Assembly (NCBI GenBank): GCA_027405735.1
Contig: JAPEHQ010000003.1
Span: 620,001-684,000, forward strand
Origin: Mucor racemosus
Taxonomy: Eukaryota; Mucoromycota; Mucoromycetes; Mucorales; Mucoraceae
DNA length: 64,000 nt
Direction of reading: 5' to 3'
The translations under genes and the position numbers were made by a program. The notes below the pieces were generated by a model. The model did no database searches, was not told where the DNA came from, and saw only the letters and a program-made list of their open reading frames with translations. Of this stretch, positions 37,428 to 51,115 are shown in pieces. The first letter of the stretch is position 1. Every line of letters starts with the position of its first letter.

Positions 37428-39099
37428 TTATTGTTGGGTGTATTTTGTAATTATTTTTAAAGAAGCTGCGAAGTTACTGTCCCCTTGACCGCCGTCTGCT
37501 GCTACATTTTCGGCTTGTAACTTTATTTTAGCTTTTTCCCAGCAAGCCACCTCTTTTCTTTTGATTTATCATGCCAATCAATCAGTATTTGTATATATGT
37601 TATGAAGCAAACGTCAATTCATTAATATGGTTATACGAACACTTGAATAAGTAGTATCTATAAATCAATTATTTGTCTCATAAACACCTCCCAATTCGTC
37701 ACATAATGTATCTGAATATCGCACTGGCTGAATTTTATTTTGAAAAAAATAATGTTAATAGCTAATTTGTGCAGTATTAGTATAGTTAGTTTTTTTCTAT
37801 ATATATATATATATAATCAATTTATAGCCTCAAAAAAGTACTTCAGTGGTTAATTGTAGTAGTAAATAACTCAAATGCATGTATAAAGCATTAGAAGCAT
37901 GTCTCATGGCTGTTGTTATTGCTAAAATAATTAAAACACCGGTTATTTTTCCAGAAGGATTTTGGTTCTGCTTTGACAGAAAAAAGTACGTATCTTATTA
38001 TATCTCAAAAAACAATATACAAAACGTCTATAGCTTATTAAGTAAGAACTATACAGCTTTTAACGGCGTGTCGAATGATACTATTTTTGGCATCAGTTTA
38101 AACTAAAAATGTATCAAAAATTGCGATATTTAAAAAAGCAGCTTTTCAACGAAAAGTATATTTTGACAGTATATAACAACAAAATAAGTAATTGGATATG
38201 AAAAAGGGAGAAATTCTGATCATTTTTGACTTATATGTACCCTATTAAAAAGTTCCATTTTTAGGGTCAAAATTAGAGATAAGCGATTTTGATCGATTTA
38301 GCCTTATGGTTGCACATGATTTTTTGGGCCAAAAACATGAAATTTTAATGACCTAGAAAAAAGATAAAAAAAAGTATAGTGATCAAGTACTCGATCAAAT
38401 AGAAAGTCCTATTTGCTTTTGAGCATCTTTAAATGAGTAAATTTACATAAAATAATTCTTTAAAGATACTATTTTTCGATCAATTTGGTTAAATTTCAGT
38501 CTTTGAGATTTTTACTAGAGCTTCTGCAATCAATCTTCAAGTCTTTTAATTAGTTTTATGTCAAGCATTTTGTTGAGTAAAAATGAGCATTTTTTACTCG
38601 GTTTTATATATGTTTGATTTTGAAAAAAAAAAAAAAGTTATTGAAATTGTCGAAGTTCGAAAGTCTGGCTTTTTAGAATATAGTTTTCTTCCAAGATGAT
38701 GATAATTTCTCTTACAAATAGCTATTTACTTTGAAAACATGTACGTATACATTTACATTCTACATATCTAAATATTATAGAAATAGATATGCATAATACA
38801 TACATGTGTATACAGTTTATATTTAGAGTATATGATCTGCAATTTTATTTTGTAAATAAAAACATGTATAGTACGGTATATACATTGAAAGAAAATAAGG
38901 ATAATTAAACAAAAAAGTAACTTTTTTTTTTCATAAACAAAGGTGCTTATTGTGTATGTATATAAACAGAAAAGAGAGAGGTAAAGAGGGAAAGGTATAA
39001 AAATAAATAAGTAGTATGTATATAAATTTCATAGAAATTTTATGAGAAAACGATGGTGTTGTTGTTGTTGTTGTTGTTGTTGTTGTGGGAATGAAATTT
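37428..39099. other. A+T-rich spacer with simple repeats
   Basis: It contains a (TA) run near 37797-37816, poly-A/T tracts (for example 38625-38637), and a (TTG)10-type run at 39056-39086 in the probable 3' UTR of the next gene. The 75-codon frame at 37879-38106 resembles no family I know and is not annotated. No other feature seen. Confidence 0.5.
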
Positions 39100-40086
39100 T
39101 TAACCTATAACGAGAGCAGGTTTATCCATTAAAAATGGTGGATTGTTATATTGTAATGGTTTATAAGACCAACTAGGATCTTCTTGTTGTTGTTGTTGTT
39201 GTTGTAGTAGTAGATGCTGATGTAAATGTAAAAATGACGATTTCTGAGAAACAATTGGTGTATCAGGCATTTTGGGATGTTGTTGTTGTTGGTGTACAGA
39301 AGAAGATATAGAAGATCTACTATAAGTATCAGTAATAGCAGCCAAAACCGAAGGAGCATCCATCACAACAGCATCACAACAAAGATCAGAGTCAACCCAA
39401 TCTGGAAGATATGCTTCAGCAACTTGATGACTCGTACGCCACCATTGAGTACGACGCACAGCGAATTGACTTGGTTGATGGCAAACAATAGGTTCCAGCT
39501 GATCATCCAGTTTAGGTGAGATGTTATTATCAAAAGATAATTCAAGTAGTACATCAATTTCACTTGGATTATTGTATTCAATGTGCTTTTTTAGGCAAGC
39601 ATCTTTACGTATAGTTATTTTGGAAAAGCCATTTTTACGTAAACGTTCAATTTGTCTGTTTGTAGAATCATCCAGTTGAAGCCATTGATTTTTTTCCCAT
39701 TCAATTTCATATTTTGGTACAAATGGTCGAGTGATACGACGACGTTGAAAATCGCGTTGATCGGAACGCTTCATGCTGTAACGCAAAAATTGTCGAAGGG
39801 GCACAATATCTTTACTATTAATACTACCATTAATAATGTTGTTGGTTGTTGTCTGCTCCACATGGTCCATTTCCAAAGGATGAGGTGTGGCTGTTGGACT
39901 TGTTGTAGCAGTAGCAGTAGCAGTAGCAGCAGCAATAGCAGGAGTAGCATTTGGTGTTTTAGTACAAGTAGTAGGAATGACTTTTTCATTAGACATTTCT
40001 TCATTTTGTTGCAATGAAGTAGATTTTTTCTGTTTATTATTAAAGATATTAGGTAATTTAAACCAATTTTTGATGCTCATTGTCAT
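39100..40086 (-). CDS. Hypothetical protein with a WWE-like segment
   Basis: 328 residues, apparently a single exon. I start at the ATG at 40084-40086 (MTMSIKNWFK) and not 20 codons upstream, because the upstream stretch is A/T-rich, has no protein-like composition, and the downstream ATG has an A-rich leader. The N-terminal 90 residues are low complexity (ATATATATT). Residues 126-190 hold a folded-looking block, YEIEWEKNQWLQLDD then NRQIERLRKNG. Its W-x5-W spacing and following I-E are reminiscent of WWE domains, but this is weak. Downstream are a second conserved-looking patch rich in Trp (RRTQWWRTSH, YLPDWVDSDLCC) and poly-Gln tracts near the C-terminus. I do not recognise the family and assign no function. 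Confidence 0.65.
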   Translation of the reverse strand: MTMSIKNWFKLPNIFNNKQKKSTSLQQNEEMSNEKVIPTTCTKTPNATPAIAAATATATATTSPTATPHPLEMDHVEQTTTNNIINGSINSKDIVPLRQFLRYSMKRSDQRDFQRRRITRPFVPKYEIEWEKNQWLQLDDSTNRQIERLRKNGFSKITIRKDACLKKHIEYNNPSEIDVLLELSFDNNISPKLDDQLEPIVCHQPSQFAVRRTQWWRTSHQVAEAYLPDWVDSDLCCDAVVMDAPSVLAAITDTYSRSSISSSVHQQQQHPKMPDTPIVSQKSSFLHLHQHLLLQQQQQQQEDPSWSYKPLQYNNPPFLMDKPALVIG

Positions 40087-40824
40087 TTTTATAAATGGAG
40101 AAAGGGAGATATGTAATGAAAAATATAAATTCATATCAAAAAACACCCTTTGTATATATAGTTTTTTTCATGTTTGTGAGACACAACCTTAATCGTTAGT
40201 ATATACAAACTTTTTTCCCTAATTTTGATGTTTATTATTTCCCTCTCTTTTTTCGAAAAAAAAAAAAAGTTTGCCATATCCGAGAATAGTTTATATAAAT
40301 CAGGAGGCACATTATGTAGATGAGTTAAAATGGATAAAATAACTACGGGACAAATACTGGCTTCGTATTCCGAATAACAATGCATTTGAATTAGTAGTGT
40401 ATATTATGCAACACTCACGATGAAGATTGACAGCATTTTAATCATATGGCAAAAGATAGTGTGTATCAAACAACAAGGCGGGAAATGGGGCTTTCCCCTT
40501 TTCCATTTACTTGTGTTCAAAATAATAATACAGACCCGAGAAAATCTAGATGATTTGATGGCTGTACGACCACATTACGACCACACACATGTGTATTTTC
40601 ACACAAATTTCAACCCTTTTGTTTCGGATAAGACGTATTGGGTTGAAAATATGGTTTGCCATGCAAACGTGTTCATATAGTTTCATGAAATCAAGATTAC
40701 ACAGCAGCAATATATATAAAAAGTACAAGAATGCATATTTATGTAATGTAGAATGTATAGCTAGAGAAAAAGGGATTATTATTTTAGAAAAATACAAATA
40801 AATAAACAAAAAGTATAAAAAAAA
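40087..40824. other. Spacer between two minus-strand genes
   Basis: No convincing gene. The overlapping frames at 40420-40809 on both strands have no known motif. An A tract (40256-40269) and a TATATA near 40709 are the only notable signals. Confidence 0.45.
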
Positions 40825-43800
40825 TTATCTTTTGGATGTACTATTGCTAATAGATGCAGCGTTGTTAGTTGTAGCAATAGTAGTAGTAGCAGACTTATCA
40901 GCTTTGACCATTTTAAGTGCTATCTGATTACCATCTTCGTCTGTTTGGATAAATTTATCACCTTCAACATAACCAGAAGAAGAATTGGAAGATCTATTTG
41001 TTAAACTACTACTGACCCCACTACCTCTTCTAATAATTGGTGTTCCTACAACAGGTCCCATAGGTGATCCACTTCTTGTTGTAACTGAATATGACGGCAT
41101 ATCATCAACTGCATCTTTAAATGTATTGACTGTAACATACTGAGTTTCTCCAGTTTCGGATTTTGTAGCTAAACCATCACTATGCCCATGATCTATGAAT
41201 ATAAAGCATATTAGTATTTTTGTTTGTAGTACAGTACGAATTTTTACTTACCCTTCATAAACCTAAGAAAAAAGTAACACAACAAAAAATATGATATCAT
41301 TTTAGTAATGTTATACAAGATTATTATATTTACACAAGCTTACTTTGATAATTCTTCCCAACCACCACCTACACGGACCATGACCATTTTACTAGGCAAA
41401 ATACGGCAATAAACTAACCTTGGATGTTCATCACCAAACCAATATTTACCAGCTTCACCAGGCACCATTTTAACCTTGATTTTAAATGGACTTTCATTGA
41501 CAATCAAACCCAATTGTACATCAAGTTCATTCTTTGGATCAGCAACATAGTTTTTACCAGAATAGTTTGAAGAAGATGAAGGTGTTTTTGATTTACGAGT
41601 AGCTACATGATTAGGCGATGTCATTTTCATTTCTGTAGAAAGTGTAGATGATCTAAAACTGCCCAAAGGTCGTGGGCCTGATGGTGGTAACTGAGGTCCG
41701 TTCTTGGATTTACTGTTGCTACCTCTACGAGATCTACGTTCTTTTGGTGTGGATTTTGCCATGGCTAATTTAGTAAAGAATTCATGATTTAATTCCTTGA
41801 TACATGTCTGTAATTCCTTTTCTCGTGATGATACTGATGCTTGCATGTGAGACCAATCGTTTAATGTCGTTTTCAATCGCTTGGCTACTCTTTCATTATC
41901 ATCTAAAAACTGCTTTTGAGATTCTGATTTTGCTTTGGTTAAAAGCTCTGAAATACGAGGCTCGCTCTTTTTATAGGTTGATACTAATCGCTTGAGTAAT
42001 GATTGTAAATCAGATTTGTTAAACTTGGATCCTACGACACTAGCATGCTGTGCAGATGTTTCTTCTACTACTTTGGATAAATGTACAATTTCTGCATCTA
42101 CTTGATCAGTAATACCAAAGAATTCTGTGATGCTTCCTTCAGTATGAGCTTGTTTTCTACGATGTTTGATTAACTGACGTAAATCCTCTATAGATTTTGA
42201 TAATTTATCTTTTTGGTTCTTTAACGATGATGCTTCAGATGTAGAAGAGTTTCCAACAACAACTTCACTATGGCTGATACTCTTCATCAAATTATCAATA
42301 TCATGGAAACTCTTTTCCAATGTAACATCGATTTCCTCTTGAATTTCATCCAATTCTTGTTCTTCTACGGATACATTTTTACCAGATAATTGAAGGGCTT
42401 CAACTCTATCCTTCAAATCATCAACATATTTTAAAGATTCTGCAAGCTTGGATGATACAATTTGACGTTTGTGCAACATGTCAAGTCTGTCTCGTGTGTC
42501 ATCTGCGGAAGATTTGATTTCGATCCACTTTCTGTTCATGTCATCCCTACGTCTATCTACAGCTCTGGTAATTGCACCAGTTCTAGTTGCACTAATGCGC
42601 TTGTTAAGGTTCTTTTCTAAATCATTGCATTTTTGATAGAATTCTTGAATTGAAGTTTCAATTGATTCATAACGTTGCATGAATTCTCTTAATTCAGGTA
42701 AATCTCTAGCTCTAGCTGCTCTTGACGATGTTTTACTACCATTATAAGATCTAGATACTGTAGCTTTGAGTTCTGTTACTGATCTGCTGATTTCCTTTTC
42801 AAATTTCATCAAGCGGCTCAATAATTTGAGAGATGTAACATAATCATTTTCAGTCTTGAGACCAGCCTTTAATTCTTTGATGGATTTCTCTAACGCTGAT
42901 TTACATTCCTCCACTTGAGCAATAGGATGTTCATATGTCTTGATAAGTTTGGTTGCTTGGTCTGATATAATACCATCGTACTTGATTTTGCATTCACTGT
43001 AGTTGTCTTGAATGTGAGATAATGCAGCACTATATGCACTAATGATACTATTAATAGCCTCAATTTTCTTGAGGTGGTGTTCAGGATTTGTGTTTGCTTG
43101 TTGACGGATATAAGAAATCTGATCTTCGCAAACTTTTGACACTTTAGCTACTTCATTTTTAAACATGTCAAACAGTGTCAATCTTTCTTTATCCAATCTT
43201 CTCTTGTCTAATACTTTTTGGATTGTGTTTCTTAACTCACGAATCTCTTGACTACGAGTTAAGAATCCAATTTTATTGGCTTCATCTTCAGATAAATCAG
43301 TAGAATTCTTTACAGTGCTTTCAAGCTCTTCTTGGCTCATTGACAAATTCACCAATTTCTTTTCATATTTCAACAATTTACTCTTTGTGGTTGATGAAGG
43401 TTGGTGTACAAGTAAAATTGTATCAACATCCTGTTTCAATTTCTCCAATGTTGATTCAATTTTATCCAATTCATCACATCCTTCAATCCATTTTGAAGTT
43501 CTTGTAACAAAGGCAGCTAAACCCGAGTTCTTTACTTGCAATGTTTGCCAAGCAGTTTCCACATTTTGTTGTACTAGTTGAGATTCAGGGGTAATTACAC
43601 CTTGTACTTTCATACCAGTATAATACGAACACGAATCATCATAAAACCCTTGACATTCTAATACAGCCTCCTTGATCTGTTTATGAGCACTCTTTAATTC
43701 TTTGTAGTGATCAAGGCGTTCTTCTGCTGTTTGTTTGTCCGTAGTTGTACTAAATTTACCAAACTGTACTTGAGATATTAAAGATACGACTCTTTCTGCA

Positions 43801-46800
43801 GAGTTGTGGAACAATTCTGAATTCTCGGCATGCGTGTTCCGAAGACGACTTGCATTAATGATATCGTATAGACTAGTTAATGAAGCGCGGATCATAAGCA
43901 CAGTGTCACCGGCAATGTCTAATTTTGCCATCAAGGATTCGATCATATCTGCAGTAATTGTATGTTTATATTCTGCTATTTCCGAATGAAGACGATCATA
44001 TTCTTTGGATTCCAAGAAATCAATGCGTTTTTGCCATACACTGATTTGTTGATCTGTAACACTAGTTGCCTCAATAGAACTGATTTCATTTTCAAGTGAT
44101 TCAAAAGATGCCATTAGATTAGTAATACGGTTGTTTAATTCAGCTGGTAACAGCGCAATAGATAACGCATTGGAGACTTCTTTAGTCTCTAGTAAAAGGT
44201 CATCCCATTGGCGACTAATATCTTCAAAATCTTCGCTCACTTGGTCATATTCTTGTAATTTATCTTGCTTTTCTTCTTCACTAAGCAAACCTTGTTCATC
44301 AAACAATTGAATATACTTTTCTCGGTATTTACAAAGCAGTGTAAAGTTGTTATCTTGAGCCTTCATTGCGGTTTGTATGCTATCTGCTTCACTGACTGCA
44401 TCCCTCAAATGATTGATATCCATAGAAAGGTTTTCATCATCCAAAATGTAAACGCTCTTTTCCAAAATATCTCTTCTTGATGAAATCCAAGAGTTACAAA
44501 CATTGATTTGTCTTTTGAATGTTTCCAAAATGTACTGAAGTCTAGTGAATACTTGTTGAGACTTGAGCAAGGATGATAAACTTTGAACCAGTTCATCTAA
44601 TCTTGCAATTTTTGTAGAAATGACATCTTGAACTACGGAATTCATAGTTTTGTCTTTTACTTTTGTAGGCATAGAAATATCTTCTTCGTTTGATCTCTTT
44701 GGAATTAAGATATCATTGGTAGCAAAAGTTTTAACCTTGTTGACCTTGTCGGTGAAATCATCGAGTTTTCTAGTCAATTCAGAAGAAGATGCAGTCATTT
44801 GAGGCACTATTTCATTAGCTGAGGATGTCAGGAACAATTCTCTAATAGTTTCAGCATCCTTTTCCAAATCTGTTGATTTTTCTAGGAAGTGATTGATTTG
44901 CTTCTTTTGAGTAATGAGCTCTTGAGCATAAGAAATATCAGCTTGGACGTAGATCTCGGCTTGATTTAACAATTCAATTCGCTTAGTATGTAGTTCAGAC
45001 ATAAATCCAGGTTTCAATGCATCAGAAATAGTCTGCAATGTTTGGTATTGTTGCTTGATTCCAGACAAAACAGAAGATCTATAGCTATCAAACAATGTCT
45101 TGTTCTTTTGCCATTCAGATTCAGTATTATCTTGATCTGATAAATCTGGATTCCAACGACCTTTTTCTTCCACAAAAGATGTAAGCTCTTTTCTGTGTTG
45201 ATCGAGTTGAACCATTGCTTGTTTGATATTGATCTCTAGGTCACTTCTTTGTTGAATATACTCTAATTCCTTGGATCTCCAATCAAGAGCATCTTGTAAT
45301 TTTTTGAAAGATCTGTTCAACATGTCTATTTTCTCTTGAATATGTACTGGTATAGATTTGGTTAAAGGTAGTTTAACAAACAAGGATTTCACATGGTCAA
45401 ACTCTAATTCTAATGCATTCAAAAAATCAAGCTTGAAACGATCAGATTGTTGAGAAATATCAAATCGATGATCCAATAAATCTTGAATAGTTTCCTTAGT
45501 GAGGTTATCTTGTTGAGCTACGCATTTGTTCTTTTTTGAGATATATTCCGAAAGTTGATGATTAATAAAGTCCAAACGACATTGGCCTTCATCCATATTG
45601 GCTTCCCATTGTAATCTCTTCTCACCAGTATCCAACATGAGCAATTGAGTAGCAAAAGATTGACCAAGTAAAAGCATGCTACGAGAAACACATTCTCCTA
45701 AATTTCGACATGTTTCTTCTGTTCCCTCTACGGCAGATGAAGAATCACCATGAACTTGCTCCATCAATTCTTCAAGACGCACTTGGAATCCAGAAACTCG
45801 AGTTGATTCAAATTCATACAGCTCTGATGCCAAACGAGCGTGTTCTGATTTAAATATAGTGATCATGTCCATGGATAAATTACTAGATACAGCAGTAATA
45901 TCAATATGATTTCTATTCAATTTCTTTGTGCATTGATCAATCCAATCTTGAATTTCACTAGCTTCTAATTGAAATTTGAGTAGTTTTGATTTAATAGAAT
46001 CAGCATATTGATACGACGTTAAAATAGTTGACAAGGATTCTTGAAGTTTCATCAAAGCATCTAAGTTCTTATCTACCAAAACCTTGATCTGTGCATTGTA
46101 ATCTTCTGTAGAAATCAAAGTTTGAGGTTGCAGTGATTCAAACCAATTTCCACCGTTTAAAGATTGAATGGTTTTGCCTTGTTCAAGTAATTCATTGATT
46201 TGAGATTTGACATTAGTGATTTGATCTTGCAATTGTTTTTGTTCTTCAGCAGTTGTATCAGTTGTAGTTGTAGTTGTAGTTGTAGTGGTGGTAGTAGATG
46301 TAGATGTTGATGTGTTAGCTGTAACTTTGGACAAAGAAGTTGTTTCTCTTAAAGAGTTTTGAATAGCTTCTTTAGCCGCTTCACCTTGTGATTGAAGTTG
46401 ATGAGATGCAGCAATAAAATTAACGAGTATGTCATGTTGTTTTAATACATTTGAAACATAATCAGATAGCAATTGTAAATGATGATAATCAGATTTGATG
46501 TTATTTTGCTTGCCAAGGATAAAAGCAGGAGTTGCATTTTCTTCGCTCATGTAAATAGTATAAGCCTTTTCAAGTTGTTGAAAAGCCTTATCAGAAGCAA
46601 TGATAAGTAAATTGTCTTTTGAAGTTTGAATTTGATCCAAAATTTGAGTATACAAGTCTTGTTTATCTACTTGAATTTCTTGAGATAAGGCTTCTAAATC
46701 ACTTCTTCTCTTCTTCAATCCTTCAGCATCATATTGAGCAAATCTATTATCAAAATCCCAAAGAGTATGAGCTAACTCATTGATTGTACGATGAGCTTCA

Positions 46801-49800
46801 TCCCACTGAGCCTCCCAAATAATTCGCTTTCTTATCACATCAATTTCTTGCTTTCTCAACTCCAATGCTTCTTTGAGCTCAGTATGTCCTTGTTCTAGAT
46901 TTCCAACACCATTGACTAAAGTTTGACGATCAATGTTGACTGAGTTGACCTTATCAATCTCGACTTCTAAAAGTCGAACTGCATTAAGAACTCTATTCAT
47001 ATCATGTGTTTCAAGATGTATCAATTTGGTAGCAATGCTATCTTGCTCTTTTTCAAGTCGTTCAATTGTTTCAGTTTCCAATTCAATGATATCCTCTTGA
47101 TCCAAAATGGAAGGATCAAACTTTTGGATAGCCCGTAATCTGTCTTCCAACCAAGTAGTAATACGCAGCATATCATCATAAGCTAAACTAGCACGTTGTT
47201 GAAGAGAGAGATTTTCACGATATGATGCAAGTAATTCTTCCAAATCTTCAGTTACTTCTGCAAGATAGGTAGCATATTCATTCATACGATTACGAATAGT
47301 CTCATTTGCCTCTTCATTAGTTCCATTTTTATCATCGAGCATTGCAGGTAATTCTGGGTATGGAGCACGCTTCATCAAAACAGTAACCCAATGCGATGAG
47401 TTATCCTTGAATACTTGAACTCGTTCATGGTAGTTGGTATCAGCTGTACGAGTAGTTGTAGTAGATGTGCTGGAAGATTGAGACATGGAGCGTTTAAGCT
47501 TTTCTCCTTCCACTCTTAACTTTTTGAATTGTGCGGCAATATCGCTTACAACCAAATACTGTTCCACGATTTTACGAGCAAATGAGCATTGTTTCATGAC
47601 CAATTCAAATTGTCTTTCAAAGGCTTCCTGTCTTTCCTCTAAATGGCGAGGTAAAGAACCCTCTAATTCTTCCATTTCTTGGTATGTATCCAAAACTGCA
47701 GAGAAATCACCCTTATCAAATTCAGCAATACTGTTTTCAAGTGATACCAGGATCTGAATTACTTCTTCCGTCAATTGCTTGAGTTGATGATTTGATAAAT
47801 CTTCTTCATCTGAATGATCGCTTGTCCAACGTGCTTTTCCAAGCATGAAATCTTGAATAGCGCTTTCCTTGGCTTGACACCATTTTACCGCTTTTTCCAT
47901 TAAGTTATCCCATTCAATACGCACTTTTAATGTGTCGACTATTTTAGAATGTTTCCGTAACATGTGCATCATACGATCCAAAATTGTTAATGTGGTTAAA
48001 GTGATTTCGATAGTAGAAGCATCAGCAGGAGTCAAACTACGATCTGTTGTTCCTGTCAGTACGCGAACATGAGAACGCAGTCGAGTCATATCATCTTGAT
48101 TAAAGCGTTCAATTTCACGTCTCAACTTGTCATGTTGTTCGTATAATTGCTCTGTAGTTGCAGCATCCCATTGATCAGCTCTGAATTCATCACTAAGAGG
48201 ATCTACTTGCACATTTTGATTACGCTCCTCAATAATACGAGTACGCTCCTCAATCCAACCACGAATACGTTCTGCTTCAACAAACCAAACTCGAACCTGA
48301 TCTACCCATTCATTGACAGTTTCATATTTCTTTTCAATACCAGAGAAAAGCTCAGTAAATCTTTCATCATCTTGTAGTAAATCACTATATTCTTCTTTGA
48401 TGTTGAAAATGATGGATCGAACAGCAGATACTTTACTCTCCAAAAGCTGAATAGCGTCATTGGTAGTTGCCTTTTCTTGACCATTATTGTCTCCCATCAA
48501 AGCTTGAATGATTTCTAATTCCTTGTCAATAGCTTGCACTGTACTAGCAATCACTAGTCCTCGTTCAAAATTCTTGAATGATTGACATTCTTTTTCTAAA
48601 TCGATCACCAAAGCATCGTACAGGCCAATAATCTGATTTGATCTAACAGATACTGTTTGCATGACAGATCTTGATAGCTGTCGTGTAGCTTTTTTGAAAT
48701 CCTTCCACACAGTACTTTGATAAAGAGTGAATTTTTGACAGAAATCATCCAATCTCTCCTTGTAAGCATCAGCATTGACTTGCGAGCCTTCCAAAGGATG
48801 TAATATTGTATCGTTTCCAGATGTAACTGCTACTGGAGATACTTGAGCAAGCAAATATTTGTATTGAATCAATTCTTTCTCCAATGCATTAGCACGTGCC
48901 TGATATTCCTCAGCACCCTCCTCTGTATCAATTAAAGCACTTTCCACTGTCAATAAATCATCTTTTGTTGTATTTAAAAGATCCAAAAACTGATCCCATT
49001 CCTTTTGCAATATATCATATAATTTAGATACTTGAGTTCTTTGTAGATCAGTTAATCGAATGATTGTATCATCTGCAATTTCTGGTGGTGATGTTAACAT
49101 GTTTTTTGCTTTTTCTGCAGTCTCTAAATTCTCTTCTTCGTTATCAGCCTGCTCCTCAATGATCTCCAATGCATCAATATATTCAGATACAGATAAGGAG
49201 CTTACAAATTCCTCTGGTATTTCATCAATAGTGCGGGTATTTAGCTTAATAAACGACAATACAGTTTCATGAATAGTTAACAACTGATCAAGAATTGGAT
49301 GTACTCCGCGAGGTAAATGTCCTGTCAATTGCATCAATAATTTACTGTTTAAATCTGCTTTAATTCGAGCCTTGTCTTCTTTGCCCAACGTAGATTCTCG
49401 TAGGGCCATTTTCTTTTTTCGACGAGCAGATGGCATTGGGATTGGTACAGGCGGTTCTAAAGGTTGCGATATAGCTGATGGTGGTGATATTAAAGATGAC
49501 AGATCTGTTGGAGTAGGAGATTCACTCCTAGGAATTTTACCATATTCTTCTTCCTCTTCATCATCATCTAATGAACCTCCGGAAGCCATAACAATAGCAG
49601 CTTTACGTTTAACAGCACGTTCTCTTTTTAAATTTGTAGGTTCATCTCTTTGGAATTTTGACATGACCTTGTAATATTCACTAACATACATCATTACACT
49701 TGGTTCATGTGGATAGTCAACATCTATTAAATCTTCAGGTTCTAAATAAGCCTGAATGCCCATTTTATTGGTAGCAAGATCAAATGCTAATTTCAATAAT

Positions 49801-50847
49801 TGGTGCCATGTATTTTTTTCAGACAAATCTGAAGAGAGATGAATATTGAATAAATCGGGTATATAGGCAGGATTATGTCGATGTATCAGTAAACAAAAGG
49901 CAACACCTGTTCTCCATGATCTTGAAAAGTCTTGTATGGATGGTATAAGATTTGCAGCAATATAATCCTCTAATTGAATACGAACCCAATATAAAAGAGC
50001 TACTTTTGCTTCGGCAGATGTTGATGTATGTTGTAACTTATCTGCTATGGAATTTTGACTATTAACTTTACGGGAAGATGCTAATGGTAATGGTGTATTT
50101 GGAGTAGTTGTTTGTTGCTTATTTACTTCCATATTGAATTCTGATTTCATTCCATTTTCTCTCTCGGATAAGTCCTATTTTATCTTTGATTATTAGACAA
50201 GTGTGGAAACAAAATAGCATGAAAAAAAAAAAAAAAAAAAAACTCACACATAATGATTGTATAAAATCATCTCCATGTTCAGTTATAATCAATTGTATTT
50301 GGTACTTTAGCATTATAAAAAAAATCAATGCCAAAGTCTTTTTTGCATCCCCGTTTACGATAGCCTCATTTCCAATATCGGGCATAGTATCTGATCCGAT
50401 TTGCTTTTCTAAAAAGCCAAGTGCCTGAGCAACATTAGCAAGTTGGTGAATACGCATATTCATACGCTCGGGTTTAGGTGCAGTTTCGTTTGATATCACA
50501 GATAGAAGTTTCAATAACTTTTTACCATCTCTCAGATCAGTTTTAATATTATCTATAGATTCATCCACTTGCTTTAGTTGGGCATTAACCCACTTTGTTA
50601 AGGTACGAATTTGTATATCCTGATAATCTGATCCAATATTCCGTACTAGATCTTCCCCAGCAAAGTCAAGTCCGATCGTATTTTGGCGTGAGCGAGAAAC
50701 TGGTTTTTTGCTATTTTGAAAAAGAGAACGGTTGGACCCTGACTTTACCATACTTGTTCCAAATGGAGTATTGGTTGTTGTTGTATTTGTGGCGGAAGGT
50801 CGACTAGAGGTCGACGGTGAAGTCGCGTTTGATGAGGAATCGCTCAT
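40825..50847 (-). CDS. Spectraplakin-like giant cytoskeletal linker (CH-CH, helical rod, GAR)
   Basis: A 3269-residue protein encoded by four exons: 50248-50847, 41344-50174, 41252-41262 (11 nt) and 40825-41192. Total length is divisible by three. In order: a Ser/Thr-rich N-terminus; CH1 (about 60-190, IRTLTKWVNAQL and LRDGKKLLKLLSVI); CH2 (about 255-375, LLYWVRIQLEDY, GVAFCLLIHRHNP); about 2650 residues of helical, heptad-rich sequence with spaced Trp typical of spectrin repeats, broken by a poly-Thr tract; and a basic Ser/Arg/Lys stretch. Then comes a GAR/GAS2 domain (about 3082-3150, ESPFKIKVKMVPGEAGKYWF, VMVRVGGGWEELSKFMKDHG) and a Ser-rich tail. Tandem CH domains bind F-actin and GAR domains bind microtubules, so an actin-microtubule crosslinker is inferred. 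No EF-hands or plakin repeats were seen. Confidence 0.88.
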
Positions 50848-51115
50848 ATTCCAACTATAGTTGTTTCAAGAGTAAAAATAAAAAGAGGAGGGAATATGTA
50901 TTTTATGTTGTATGTTATTATAGTTGAAAAAAAGGGGGGGAGGAGAAAGAGAGAGAGAGAGAGAGAGAGGGCACTAAATGAGACAGAGAAGAGGGGTTGT
51001 ATCTATAGTTTAGACTTATGATACACATATATAATGTAATTTAGCGGATGATATAAAATCCTTGTGTAATGTTTGCTTTATTTCATAAAAAAGATTTACT
51101 ATTTTCTGTATGACA
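50848..51115 (-). promoter_or_regulatory. Probable 5' region of the giant gene with a (GA)n tract
   Basis: Only 268 bases separate the ATG of the giant gene from the stop codon of the Acinus-like gene. This segment holds a (GA)n run (about 50946-50970) next to a G tract (50933-50942). On the gene's strand this is a pyrimidine-rich (TC)n element. No TATA box was identified. Confidence 0.4.

Noticed and set aside
37879..38106. 75-codon plus-strand frame
   Set aside because: No motif, no splice-linked neighbours and strongly A+T-driven composition.
40420..40809. Overlapping frames on both strands between two genes
   Set aside because: The frames overlap each other on opposite strands with no recognisable domain, and no promoter or splice signal supports either.
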